In this document: positions 9,863 through 19,599 of the stretch, piece by piece
How positions within the stretch are numbered: the first letter of the stretch is position 1
Layout of the letters: the number at the start of each line of letters is the position of its first letter
Origin: Pezizomycotina sp. ARF18
Lineage: Eukaryota > Ascomycota
Direction of reading: 5' to 3'
DNA length: 25,645 nt
Assembly: GCA_002224055.1 (NCBI GenBank)
Contig: AZLU01000065.1
Span: 148,049 to 173,693, forward strand
Notes under the pieces: generated by a model
Told to the model about the DNA's origin: nothing
The model's database searches: none
Seen by the model: the letters and a program-made list of their open reading frames with translations, nothing else
Made by a program: the position numbers and the translations under genes

Positions 9863-10150
9863 TTATGCTGGAAGGAATAAAACATGATACATAAATAGCA
9901 CTGGCGTCATCTCGCGATAGTAAACCTGACGCTCACACACTTGGCTACTTTGCGCGAGATTTCCACCAATCCACACTTGACGACCTAGCGCGAAAACCCA
10001 TTTTAGGCTCCCCTCTTTTTCAACTAATAGTAGGATGAGGTCGGCGTTTTGAAAGGGTTTGAAAGCTCTCAGGTTACAGTTTGAGGTCCGTTTATACAGA
10101 AAATAGTCACCACTTCCCGTACAGGACATCTTTTCACCGCAGATTACCAT
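9863..10150 (-). CDS. Unspliced 95-codon open frame, unknown
   Basis: A true ATG (10150) opens 95 codons on the minus strand, about 145 bp downstream of the spliced gene ending near 10295. The middle (NADLILLLVEKEGSLKWVFAL) could fold as a strand/helix pair, but no motif is recognised. Two in-frame downstream methionines and a hydrophobic end (PVLFMYHVLFLPA) are seen. It may be an extra exon of the neighbour, an independent small gene, or chance. Confidence 0.28.
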   Translation of the reverse strand: MVICGEKMSCTGSGDYFLYKRTSNCNLRAFKPFQNADLILLLVEKEGSLKWVFALGRQVWIGGNLAQSSQVCERQVYYREMTPVLFMYHVLFLPA

Positions 10151-10294
10151 CGAATTGGTTTGGATTTTATGACTATATAGTATTCAAGTATTCTTTGTAT
10201 ACCATTATAGCTTCGAAATGGAACAGGGGCCAGAAAAGAATTGTCCCATAGAATTGAAGAAGAGACCGTAAGAGGATCTATGCGAAATATTGGT

Positions 10295-11262
10295 TTACTG
10301 ATACCCGGCAGTCATTCGAGCGGTTTGCGCGATGTTAGTGGATGGTGGATACGGAACGAGACAAAGTCAGAGCTACTTACCGGCAAATCGTCCTCGTCTC
10401 CCTCATAGCCCTGGTTGAAAACTTGCGTCAGATTACACTGGTGTAGAACAGAAGGGGGTAGCGAGGGACTCGTACGCTGGTAGCAGCATCAGCAGCCGAC
10501 CCCTGGGAGTCCATGGCCTGAAGTGGATGCTGTAGTTAGTATCGTAGGACGAGAAAGCAGAGTAACAGTAGTCTCGCTCACCTCAGCAACGGAGCTGGTG
10601 GTGACGATTCGAACGCGTTTTTGGCGGTGTTAGTCATGTAATAAGGGGAATTGGAAGATCCTGGGATATACCTCGACGGCCTTATCATCGTGCTAGATAG
10701 CATGGGTCAGCATTCAATGACTTGAAGAAGGGATATCGCACTCGTGGAAAATACGTACGGCGGGACGCTTCCCCGGGCTTGGTGACCTCCCCCCTCGGCT
10801 ACAGAAGAATAAATGTTAGGATGCAGAAAACGAAGGAAGCACTCACGGGGGGTGCGGATGGTTCGTTGCTTGTAGTCTAAAAGAAGAAAAAAAATGAAGA
10901 GCAAGAGGTCAGAATAGGATTTTCGTTGCTCGAAAAGGAGAAGATGAAGTTTAAACGGCACCAACAGACTAGTAGGGCTAGCCTGTTCGATGTGGAGTAG
11001 TCCTGGCACTTACGAGCGTCTTGCTTGTTTCCCTTTGGCGGGGGGTAGCTTCGAGGAGGTATTGCTTAGAAATGTTTAGCAGACTAATATCACGCGGACC
11101 TCTTCTTTGATCTTTTTTTTAACGCAGCGACCTGTACGCTAATCTCCTTGACCTGCTGATCCAGTAACTTCACGACAGCTGTAGAGGTTTAGCGCTAGAA
11201 CTTTGCCTAGACGACTAAAAGGGACAGCAATGCAACTTACATCCGAGGGTAGGTCCTTGCAT
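10295..11262 (-). CDS. Intron-dense small gene with microexons, product unknown
   Basis: The start ATG is at 11262. Exons (minus strand): 11262-11241, 11178-11100, 11048-11014, 10876-10847, 10798-10759, 10692-10672, 10594-10582, 10476-10381, then TAA at 10297-10295. Introns begin GTAAGT, GTCCGC (or GTGATA six bases later), GTAAGT, GTGAGT, GTACGT, GTATAT, GTGAGC and GTAAGT. Most carry CTAAC, CTGAC or CTAAAC, and they are 48-137 nt long. All phases agree without any base change, giving about 112 residues. The N terminus is helical and charged (VVKLLDQQVKEISVQVAALK) and is followed by a Lys/Arg patch, then a Pro-rich middle (YPPPKGNKQDAHYKQRTIRT), then an acidic end (GYEGDEDDLP). An alternative acceptor for the last intron (exon from 10517) gives a different C terminus stopping at TGA 10428. 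The second intron's AAG acceptor is the weakest junction. The family is not recognised; a small nuclear or scaffold protein is only a guess. Confidence 0.75.
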
Positions 11263-11279
11263 CTTGATTGAGCGGGAGG

Positions 11280-11650
11280 TAGTTAAATATGGCTTTTGTG
11301 AGGATAAGGAAGGAAGAAAGAAGGGAAAGGATAGTGTTGGAAGAGAAATGAAAGGTTTTAAACTGACGGCAAGTAGATGATTTTTGGTTGAAAGGATCGT
11401 AATATAAATAATGAAGTACGATGTAAAGTCAAAGGGAATACTGGAATATGAAATAATAAAAAGGAACAAGTAGGCTTTTGTTGAGTGATAAGATTTTTTT
11501 TTTTAACCCAAGGGAACTAAAAAGTCATGAGATCTCGCGCTGCTATAGGTGATCCATTTTGCACGTCGCCTCCAGTTCTCCCTTAATAAAGGCTATCTGA
11601 AGCTTTTTAGTGAAAAAAAAGCCTAGACGGGAACATTTCAAGACAGTGAC
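11280..11650. other. Upstream region of the spliced gene, no other gene seen
   Basis: This is AG-rich on the plus strand and pyrimidine-rich on the minus strand, which is the 5' side of the minus-strand gene. Pyrimidine-rich promoter DNA is common in filamentous fungi. No TATA element was fixed, and a T11 run lies near 11490. Confidence 0.35.
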
Positions 11651-11658
11651 GAAGCGGT

Positions 11659-12024
11659 ATGTTCCTAATGAAACGTTGGGAGGTCGCGGCAGCAGATCGT
11701 CTGCCCCAGTCTTGTTCTCACGATATCGACAGAGCAGCGAACTACTTTGCAGTCGAGGGAAATCCTACCGGGAGTATATTTGCTCCTTGGATTACCACTC
11801 GAACTACAGTCAAGCAAATTGACCTTTGCTTACTTGAACCAGCCCCTGCCCTCGGTCGGTTTTCTGACGACAGCCTGTCGAGGGCTCCCAGCCCTAGAGT
11901 GCAAAAGAAGGTTCGTTTTTCCCTTGTTGAACCGTCCTCAACCTACAAAAAGACTAGGGAGGTGAAATACCGGAGGGCTACCCCCGATTTCGACAACGAC
12001 CGCGCCGTCTGCATGGTCTGCTGA
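11659..12024 (+). CDS. 121-codon open frame containing repeated modules
   Basis: An ATG at 11659 opens 121 codons to TGA. Translation is Ser/Pro/Arg-rich in the centre (SLSRAPSPRVQKKVRFSLVE). Two parts are duplicated elsewhere in the window. The QKKVRF segment falls in the repeat shared with 9.5 kb. RRATPDFDN near the end matches WRATPDFDD of the 12.2-12.8 kb coding remnant at DNA level (ggagggctacccccgatttc at 11972 and 12694). It is therefore more likely a partial or older copy of the downstream unit than a separate gene. No domain was recognised. Confidence 0.33.
   Translation: MFLMKRWEVAAADRLPQSCSHDIDRAANYFAVEGNPTGSIFAPWITTRTTVKQIDLCLLEPAPALGRFSDDSLSRAPSPRVQKKVRFSLVEPSSTYKKTREVKYRRATPDFDNDRAVCMVC
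11745..11925 (+). repeat. Diverged repeat, copy 2 (partner 9500-9640)
   Basis: Same orientation and block order as the 9.5 kb copy, with the identical 20-mer at 11901-11920. In this copy the blocks are in a different reading register from one another, which argues against strict coding conservation of the repeat. Confidence 0.65.
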
Positions 12025-12760
12025 GCATTTGTAGGAAAGAAGTCGAGCATATTCGGGGATTTCTCTAATTTCCCTATAATTAAATTTAGAGGCGGACATT
12101 TCCAAGGACCCTACATAGCCATCGTACCCGGCGTTCGAGGGTTTTTGAGGCACGAAAAACCCTAGCGCCTGCGGCGGGCGCGTACTTGAATGGCTATGAA
12201 GGAATCCTTTGGGAGAGGCATGTGCTATCATACGACCTGATTCTGCGAAGCTTCTTAAGACTCCGTATACCCTAATCCCTAACCGATCCGTGAAGGTGGG
12301 ACTCAGCAGATGGTCGTCTGAGATCTGTGAACGGCGCGCCCCTGCGGTAAGTACGCGCCTATTCTATAAAAATTTAAGCAAGCAGCTGACGGCAAGTCGT
12401 GGCGGACAGAGACGCAGCGGTCGACTCTGCAATTAGGGAGGCTCTGACTCAAATTCGCCATCGAAAGCGATCGAGTCTCCGGGCACAAAACCGCCCTCGA
12501 TGCCACTCTAGCGCAATGCCGCGCTGATCGACACGTCGAAATCGCCAAGGTCATCGTATCTTCAGCTAAGCTCGGAGATGGATGAATTAGAGACGGTCTT
12601 CGATGATCCTCCTTACGAGCGCACCGGGCCCTGATTCGGAGCTCAGCGCAGCAGTGTCAACCTTTGCCTCGCTCCGTTCCAAACCAAAAGATTGGAGGGC
12701 TACCCCCGATTTCGACGACAACCTCGCCCGTTGCAACCAGCTCCGTGAGCATTCTACATA
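11972..12760 (+). repeat. Direct repeat pair 722 bp apart
   Basis: A 23-bp identity starts at 11972 and again at 12694, followed by weaker similarity through TGAGCATT (about 60 bp in all). Both copies read RATPDFD in the plus direction. This is a partial tandem duplication of one coding segment. Confidence 0.7.
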
Positions 12761-12782
12761 TTTTGAGGAAGCCAGCTTCTAG
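12212..12782 (+). pseudogene. Frame-broken coding remnant, helical protein, unknown
   Basis: Successive plus-strand frames give coding-like peptides: PDSAKLLKTPYTLIPNRSVK, then ADGRLRSVNGAPL, a 63-nt intron (12347-12409; GTAAGT, GCTGAC, GGACAG), RDAAVDSAIREALTQ, then HKTALDATLAQCRADRHVEI, EMDELETVFDD, and finally a 56-codon run ending WRATPDFDDNLARCNQLREH...EEASF with TAG at 12780. At least four single-base register changes are needed (near 12297, 12450, 12565, 12608), none explained by a GT-AG intron. The peptides are charged and helix-prone. The end is duplicated at 11972. I infer a pseudogene of a repeated gene family; assembly indels would be the alternative. Function is unknown, and the individual peptides are an interpretation, not proof. 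Confidence 0.45.
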
Positions 12783-13600
12783 CAGCAGGTGTAACTGCAA
12801 AGATTGCGTGAGGGAAGGCAGGCAACGCCTCTGGCCATTTCTTTGCATTTCGCTTCCACATGAACCGATCCGCTTTCGAAAGCTGGTGCGTGTTGTATAT
12901 TAAACGCTTCGATAATCCTTCTCTCTACTCAAACAGAGCATTTTACAGTGATTAATCTGTCCGACTGGGAAAGCGTATACAAACCAGTAACAACCCTAAA
13001 GACTGGTTTAAACGGCTTATACGTGACCCTACTAACGACGTATGACACCAGAGTTGAATTTTTCATGATTACAGGCCGCTAAAATGACATTCACTCTCCC
13101 CTGGTATTTAAATCTCTCTTTCCCCACTTGAGTTTATCTTTTCGAGTATTTGTGGATGGGAATTCAGGATTTTGCCGACGATTGCACGGCGAGAAACTTT
13201 TTTAAAATTACTTTACTACGAGTGCACCCCCATGCTGAGATCTTCGGCCAGTCTCCAAGTTGACGTTTGCACCAGGTGACGCTTACGAGTCCGACTAGCG
13301 GTGAAAAATTCACCCTGCGTGATTGGAAGAAACTATTTTTTATTGCAATTTGGTGGTGATACTAAGCAAAGTCTCCAAAGCACCTTTAGGAAAATAGGAC
13401 GCCACCAGAGCGATAGCCAGCCCACCGCCCAGCCTGGGCCTAGGCCTATAGTTTCTTGGAGTGGATCATCTCGAGAATTCAGGAAAATATCACGACGAAG
13501 TGCTCTATTTTCCCCTAACTCCTGAAATACCGGTACCCGTTAAGCGGTAACTGGTCTCTCAACGGGGCCTCCCTTCCCTTCCTTTCTTTCCTTTTTTTAA
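12783..13600. other. No supportable gene
   Basis: A 74-codon plus frame (13301-13525) lacks an ATG and a family match. The stretch before it is AT/pyrimidine mixed with no clear splice sites. A polypyrimidine segment (13560-13600, CCTTCC/CTTTC words) leads into a T21 run. Confidence 0.4.
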
Positions 13601-13613
13601 ACCAAGAAAGAAG

Positions 13614-13634
13614 TTTTTTTTTTTTTTTTTTTTT
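13614..13634. repeat. Poly(T) 21
   Basis: This is the first of the series of tracts of 18 or more that recurs to the window end. Confidence 0.85.
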
Positions 13635-13820
13635 CTACTAGCTCGGTCCCTTTTCTTCAAGGTTACGCTAATTTTCTTGATTGGCCTTTCAGAACTGTCC
13701 TTACCAGGAAGATAGGTGAATATCCGGTACAGGAATACTTACAACCTTTTATCACATATACTAACGTCCAGAGCGAACCAGCCCTAAAAGAAACCAACAC
13801 TCCAAGCACGCACGGTACCG

Positions 13821-13846
13821 TTTTTTTTTTTTTTTTTTTTTTTTTT
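13821..13846. repeat. Poly(T) 26
   Basis: The run is preceded directly by the palindrome cggtaccg. No target-site duplication was found in the flanks. Confidence 0.85.
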
Positions 13847-13849
13847 CAG

Positions 13850-15180
13850 ACTTATTCATCCCTCGCCAGACCATCGTCGAAACTGGAAATTTTAAGCGTG
13901 CCACTTAAAATTAAATCCGCTAAAGCGAAAGAGGAAATTAGGCTAAGAATAAGGGGAAAAAAAAAGGAATATAACTTTTTTTTATTCAATTATCGTGATA
14001 CAAGGGCACGTATCCCTTGGCGCAATATATATAAGTATAGTATTATAGGTATATACCCCTTTGACGAAATCTTGGGACTTTATATATTGAAGTCAAAAGA
14101 AACAAAAAAAATAAATATAATAGTTTAAGAGTTTCACAATGAACGTACTTTAAAAAGTAGGCAGCCGTGTCATGGGCATATGGACACAATTAAGATCAGA
14201 AACAAAAGGGCTCGAGGCTTTGCACTACTCGCAATTCTCTAAATGTGCAGTTTTTTTTTTTTTTTTTTACCAAGCTTCTCGGAATCGCTAATAAGAACGT
14301 CCGCTCGGACCTTAATCAAAGCCGCTTCGCTACGTCAGAAAGATGCTTGAGCTTTAGGGGGCAATCTTTTTGCGATATATTGTTAAAATCTCTCTGGAGG
14401 CGTTCAATTCACGGTCCTACTTTAGGAGATTCAGGAAGCCACAATCAAAAAAAAAAAATACTTTTATTTACCGAAACCTTTGTCAATATATCTGAATATC
14501 TCTCTCTCGCAAACTTCCTTGGAGGATTTAAAAAACACGAGGTTCGATATATATTTATAATATATTTATAATATGTATCATTTGACACCTTAACTGTGCT
14601 GCTTTGTTCGGATCTTAATATATTTGCTGTTGCAAAAAGCGGCCGGTTAGTGTAAGAGAAAAAAGGGGACGCTCGCTCAAGGAGAATATGGTACCGAGTC
14701 GCTAAATGTTATGATAAGTGTGTCGATAATCTTGGTCTTTCATGAGACAGGAGAAAAAAAATGCAAGTGCAAATTTCAGATGGGAATTCGAAGGCGTTAG
14801 GTTTCATGCATTAGTCGGTGAGGATCCTTGCCAGATGAGATACTGAATAAAGGTAATACTCGAAGAAACCGGGAAACAAAGAAATGGAAGTAAAGTCTAG
14901 TATATTGTAATTTATCGTTGTTCCAGGAATTCCCGAATTGTCAAGATCGAAGCATAAGTTTCTCAACATCTATATGATACCGGAGGTGACGGCCTCGTGG
15001 TTTCGAATATGTTATAACGTCAAATTGAATCGTAACTCGGAACTACTTTGTAATATCAGCACAGATATTATGATTAAGCAAAGGAAATGACCGTTTGAGT
15101 AATACATCTCCGATATTCTTCGAGGCGATCTATATAAAATACATTGGAATTTATGTAGCGTTTCAGATGACGAGATACGC
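13850..15180. other. Gene-poor stretch
   Basis: Only short frames occur (for example 14245-14571, which starts inside a T18 run). AT content is moderately high with ataTATAta words near 14550, but CpA/TpG are normal, so it is not RIP-affected. No RNA gene was recognised. Confidence 0.4.
14251..14268. repeat. Poly(T) 18
   Basis: A homopolymer tract with unrelated flanks. Confidence 0.85.
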
Positions 15181-15217
15181 CGTGACTGTTCGCTATTTTT
15201 TTTTATTTTTATTTTTA

Positions 15218-15264
<47 letters not shown>
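15218..15264. repeat. T15-A32 homopolymer junction
   Basis: Fifteen T are followed directly by 32 A, preceded by TTTTTA words, giving a potential 15-bp A-T foldback. It is the longest homopolymer in the window. Confidence 0.85.
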
Positions 15265-15266
<2 letters not shown>

Positions 15267-15626
15267 TATCTCGCGCATCGCGCGATATGCTAGACTGTGG
15301 AGCTCGTTGTCAAAATATTCGATCCATATGAACCACTCGATCGCGAGTTAAAAATAAAATAAAAAAATCTCGGAAACAAAGCGTCCTCTCGATTCCGGGA
15401 TATATATATATTTTTGAAAAATCCAATTCTTATTGGATATATCAGGAGAAGCCTCCCGGTCGTAGCAGCGGTGCAATAGACCACAGGTCGTAAAACTTAT
15501 CAATGCATTATTAAGAAATAAACAAATACTAAGAGAGAGAGTACAAAGAAAATCGTCTTTTTTTTCGCCTTCTATGTGTAAAGCTGTACCGTTTCAAATC
15601 GTTACCTTATGCTACTAAAAAAAAAA

Positions 15627-15644
15627 GAGAGAGAGAGAGAGAGA
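15627..15644. repeat. (GA)9 microsatellite
   Basis: Nine GA units directly follow an A run. Confidence 0.8.
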
Positions 15645-16102
15645 ACAATGACACTTGTGCCAAACCAAACGCCGTGTTCCAAGGTGAGTCAAAGCAAATG
15701 CGACAGGAGAAAAAAAAAAAAAAGACAACCAAAATAAGGGGAATTAATCGAACGCTTTTGAAAAAAGAGCTCTGTTGGATCTGTCGCAGCAATGCTTTGC
15801 GACAGTGATCGAGCGACAAAATTCTGTCATGCCGCATATTAAATGTTTGATATAAAACTGTTAAACTCGATGATTGAGACGCGGCCGTAAATGCGTGAGC
15901 GAGCGAAATTGGCTCCGTAAGGCTAACTCAAAGGTTTCAACCTGGACGGAAACTGTTAGTTTAGATTTTCCACTAATTCTGCCTATTTTTTTTTTTTTTT
16001 GAACCGAACTCCTAACACGCGGAAAGTAGTCGTTTACCCGCATCGTCTAGATTCGTATCATGATATTAGGCTGGATTGGAATCCCGGGGAACAAAGAAGT
16101 AC

Positions 16103-17214
16103 CTTGACCTCTCGTGCCTAATATTCTCGTTGGCGATCTCTCCGCGTCCCTCTCGTCACCGACCTTCAGCCGGCCGAACTCCGTTGCCGTTTGCAGCGTC
16201 ACGCTCCGCTGGTGAGGGCGATTAGTCGGCGCGACGTCATCCGAATCGTTGAGCAGGTCTTTGAGACTCGGCGTCGTCCGCCTCGAAGCCACGGAAGCCG
16301 GCTGCGGGCGAGGATACTGTCCGTGCTGGCTCTCCTTGAGCCTGGAGTCCGAACTTGTCGAATACGCCGTGGACGTTGCCAGCGACGCCCTTGAAGATTC
16401 CACGCTCGCTGAGCCTTCGGACTCCGAGCCTCTGCGTTCGATCGGAGACGTGTTCCAAGAGAAATTATGGAAATTGGATGGCCTGCTCCCGATCGTCGGG
16501 ACGTAGATCGCCTCCCCCAGTGCTGCTGCTGGTGATGCTGCGAGGGAACGGTAAAGCGGGAAGGTGTCGTTGCGGTTGTAAATGTGGTGGTTGCTGATAT
16601 TGCTGCTGCTGCTGCTGAGAGTGGTGTTATGATGATGTAGCTGAGGTGGCGGATGGTGGTGGTGATGGTGCAGCTGCTGGTGTTGGGGCAAGTTTCGGGT
16701 GATGCGGCATTATGCCGGGATGCGTCTGGTAGCCCGGGGGCCGTGCTTGCAGCGGCAGCTGGTGTCGGTTCCACTGCTGCGGCTGGTCCGAAGTGGCCTG
16801 CGGGAGGACTGTGAGGGGTATGAGCACTCGGAGTAGTGAAGACGGGCCCATGGAAACCATGGAGCTCACCGAGAGATGAACTTCTAACCAACCTTCTACG
16901 TTTTGATCCGATTGAATTCCACGCGTCGTCCTCGGGCCGCACCCCGTACAGCAGCGCATCCTCCTCCATCTGCGCCTTCGTCCTCCTCCGGCGAGGCTTT
17001 TATCCTTAGCGCCAGGCGGCCGGCCATATCTCTTCCGCCTCTGAATCTCCAGCTCCTCGCCGTGAGCTGCCCGAGCCCTGACCGTCGTGCCGATACATGC
17101 CGTCCATTATCGGGTCGTATCGTTCGTGGTGCAGAGGCTCCGCTACCCTCATTGGTCCCCCGGGTGAGGCAGCAGTTCATACCGCTTCGAATGTTCCGCC
17201 ACAGATGGCTCCAT
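16103..17214 (-). pseudogene. His/Gln/Ser-rich putative nuclear protein, frame-broken
   Basis: From ATG at 17214 the minus strand reads SVAEHSKRYELLPHPGGPMR, then RYDPIMDGMYRHDGQ, to two close stops (17008-17006 and 17002-17000). The same frame then resumes with KPRRRRTKAQMEEDALLYGV and SKRRRLVRSSSLGELHGFHG, two basic clusters that resemble nuclear localisation signals. Near 16690 the coding character moves to the -1 frame: QHQQLHHHHHHPPPQLHHH, a Ser-rich segment, FSWNTSPIERRGSESEGSAS and RRTTPSLKDLLNDSDDVAPT. It ends at a donor-like AAG/GTACTT at 16103, with CTAAC...CAG about 150 nt further on. Low complexity plus NLS-like clusters suits a fungal transcriptional regulator, but no DNA-binding domain is visible. 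The double stop may be an unseen intron. The shift near 16690 needs one missing base (a CCC or AAA run). Confidence 0.6.
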
Positions 17215-17266
17215 GAGGAGAACCAAGTCAATAGTCCCTATACGTCTATTGTTCCAAAATAGCAAG

Positions 17267-17294
<28 letters not shown>
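17267..17294. repeat. Poly(A) 28
   Basis: The run lies about 50 bp upstream of the ATG of the minus-strand His-rich gene, on its promoter/5' leader side. Confidence 0.85.
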
Positions 17295-17297
<3 letters not shown>

Positions 17298-17299
17298 CT

Positions 17300-19200
17300 C
17301 AGCTACTGCCTGCTAGGGCTGCGAGTTTATCGATTTCGAGATTTGAAAAAGGCCTTGATAATGTTACACGTGGAAAAGAAGTAGGTAAAAGAAAGAGGAA
17401 GAGAGGTGACAAAAGTGAAATCGTAAATTGAGAGAAAAGAAAAATGCGTGGAGATGTGTCTTATATATATACTTTTTTAATAAGGAATAATAATATTATA
17501 TTATTACTTATTACTTTACTTATAACATGCTAATATTATTGTAATATAAACTGAGCATGAGAGGTTCTCGAAAGGCTGAAGACACTAGAAATATATATGT
17601 ATATATATATATAAAGAAGATCTATATTAAAAGAAAAAGAAAAGAAAAATAATAAAGATTAATAAAATAATAATATATTAAAAATTATAATAAAATAATA
17701 AATTGCGGAAGCTGCGCCTTTTTGCCAGAAGTCTCTCAACTGTTCGGTAAACCCGCGATGCTTTCTGATAGAGACTTTGAGCACCCGCGAGGTAGAAGAT
17801 GACAGAGAGAGAGAAAGAGGGAGGGAAAGCGAACTGAAGGAGTATTATAGGATGAAAAAGAAGGAGAGGGAGGAAAAGAAAAAAACTGCTATCACAGAAT
17901 GAACAAATGCATTATAGTATAAAAAAGGACTACAGGGAATCCATAGACAACCTTTTTAACGACCTGGGTTGAAAAGAAGGGGGAAGGAAAGAGGGTATTG
18001 TAGATTTTAATAGTATCACAAAAAAGAAAACGTGTAACAAGAGGAAAAGAATACATATTTATATATAAGGATTTAAACAAGATTTTCCTTTCTTTCCTTT
18101 TTCTTTTTTTTTTTTAAAAAAAAAAGAAAAAAAGAAAGAAACCGGGATGATTATAATATCGTTTAAAGAGGGGGAGGAAGAAATAAAATAAAAATAAAAT
18201 AAATAGAATATATTATATACAGTAGTATACTTGTGTATATTCAAGACTTAAAATTCAGGAAAAGAAAATAAAAATGAATAGAAAAGAAGAAAAAGAAAGA
18301 AAAGGAAGAGGAGGAGGAGGAAAAAGAAACGAGTACGAAGAAGAAAAGAAAAGAAGAGGAAAAAGTACGTGGATGCACCGAAAAGTGAAAAAAAAAAGGT
18401 ACCAGGGACAAAAAAAAAAAAAAAGAAATTAAAAAAAATATATATATTTCTTGTGATTTGGTTTTATTTATCTGTATCTGCGGATTTCTCGTCTGGTTTT
18501 CTTTCTTTCTGGCTTCACGTAGATGGACCCTTGAAGCGATACTACTAGCCTGAGTAAGATATTGCAATGAACTGGAGAGAGACCCCGATATTTCAGAGAC
18601 ATGTGCATTGCGACATGGAGGCGAGAGATGAAGCGAAACGGATTGGATATTACGCAGTATATCTGTGTATGGACCTAGAAGAAAAGAACCCCCAGAGGAA
18701 AGACAGTTGGCACAGATGACCATTCTTAAAGTATAGAGGAAAACGCTCCGCCTCAGGTTAAGACATCCCATGTAATCCAGGTTCTTTTTTTTTTTTTTTT
18801 TTTTAAATACACCCCCATCTCTGCGCCCTGTCTCGTAACCTGTAATCAAGTTCTCATGCGGCTGAGCTGCTGCTTCGGAAAAAAAAAGAAAGAAAAAAAA
18901 AGGGAGGAAATGTTAAGAACGACAAAATAAACTAATAGAAAGAAAATCAGCATCGATTTCGATAGAAAAGAGATAAAAATGCGCCTAGAGTTGCTTTCGA
19001 GATCGCCAACATGTTCGTTCGATACGTCAACTCTTTCCCCATACTTATAAATATATCGACTCAAAAAAAGTTGTCGCAAATTTTGTCAAGAGCCCCTCCT
19101 TGCAAGCTTCTAGTAAAAAAAAAGGAGAGGTCTATAAACAATAATCGTTTCTATAGGCCAGTTTTCACTTTTTCTTCCCTTATTTTTGGTCCCTGGCTTA
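17300..19200. other. AG-rich low-complexity region, no supportable gene
   Basis: The plus strand is strongly purine-biased, with AT-rich insets (17460-17700). At 18255-18370 it is almost pure A/G (GGAAGAGGAGGAGGAGGAAA-type words), and similar tracts lie at 17800-17890. The minus strand is open for 202 codons (18849-18241), but most of that is Phe/Ser from the polypyrimidine strand. Its central part (18500-18740) could be coding in either direction: minus gives YTDILRNIQSVSLHL, while plus gives ELERDPDISETCALRHGGER with one TGA. Confidence 0.5.
18785..18804. repeat. Poly(T) 20
   Basis: A homopolymer tract within the AG-rich region, in opposite base polarity to its surroundings. Confidence 0.85.
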
Positions 19201-19225
19201 GGATTTCCTAATAGAAAGGATACGA

Positions 19226-19573
19226 TTGATTTCTGTTCGGCGACGAAGAATTATCTCAGAACTGGGAAAGGGAATTTTTTTTTTGGGGGGGGGTGGAGGT
19301 TCCGCATTAAGGTCTGGGAAGCGTACTAGCCTTCAACTTCACAAGAAGTGGCGTGCCCACACCCTTGGCTCTCAAGCAGATCTTGCCCGTCAAGATCAGC
19401 CAATTAACGAGAGCTTGGACGAAGAAGCAGGGGCACGAACGGGGCCCCTCGTGGAGCGACTGTCACCAAAAGTGGTGTTCACCTGGTTCCATTTGATCTT
19501 CTTTCGCCCGAGACGTCGACTTCTAGAAAGAAATAGAGCAAGAACTGTCAGTATTTCGTCGAGAAAAATGTAA
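19226..19573 (+). CDS. Possible exon, 115 open codons, unknown
   Basis: The plus strand is open from 19226 to TAA at 19571-19573 without an internal ATG until the last codon, so if coding it is an internal or terminal exon. Translation includes QADLARQDQPINESLDEEAG and a basic tail (RPRRRLLERNRART). A T10-G9 run near 19275-19293 encodes the Phe/Gly stretch and is a likely length-error site. No acceptor with a branch site was fixed. No domain was recognised. Confidence 0.28.
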   Translation: MISVRRRRIISELGKGIFFLGGGGGSALRSGKRTSLQLHKKWRAHTLGSQADLARQDQPINESLDEEAGARTGPLVERLSPKVVFTWFHLIFFRPRRRLLERNRARTVSISSRKM

Positions 19574-19599
19574 ATGAGCGATTGTGAGTGAGAAAAACA

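Noticed and set aside
10754-10862. Frame PRGEVTKPGEASR in the fifth exon, needing a base removed from G6
   Set aside because: A different phase across all exons keeps every junction open without altering any base, so the indel explanation was dropped for this gene.
13743-13783. Minus-strand 41-nt microexon between a TTTTAG acceptor and a GTAAGT donor
   Set aside because: No branch-like site before the acceptor and no neighbouring exon could be linked.
16199-16690. Minus-strand frame continuing 256 codons from ATG 16969
   Set aside because: After about 16690 its translation becomes Arg/Thr-rich out-of-frame sequence, while the -1 frame shows clear His/Gln and Ser/acidic coding character.
16903-17262. 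Plus-strand 119-codon open frame
   Set aside because: Antisense shadow of the His-rich minus-strand gene; Pro/Arg/Ser-rich with no splice or start support.
18241-18849. 202-codon minus-strand open frame
   Set aside because: No ATG start, and most of it is a Phe/Ser translation of a polypyrimidine strand; only the centre could be coding, and the opposite strand fits as well.
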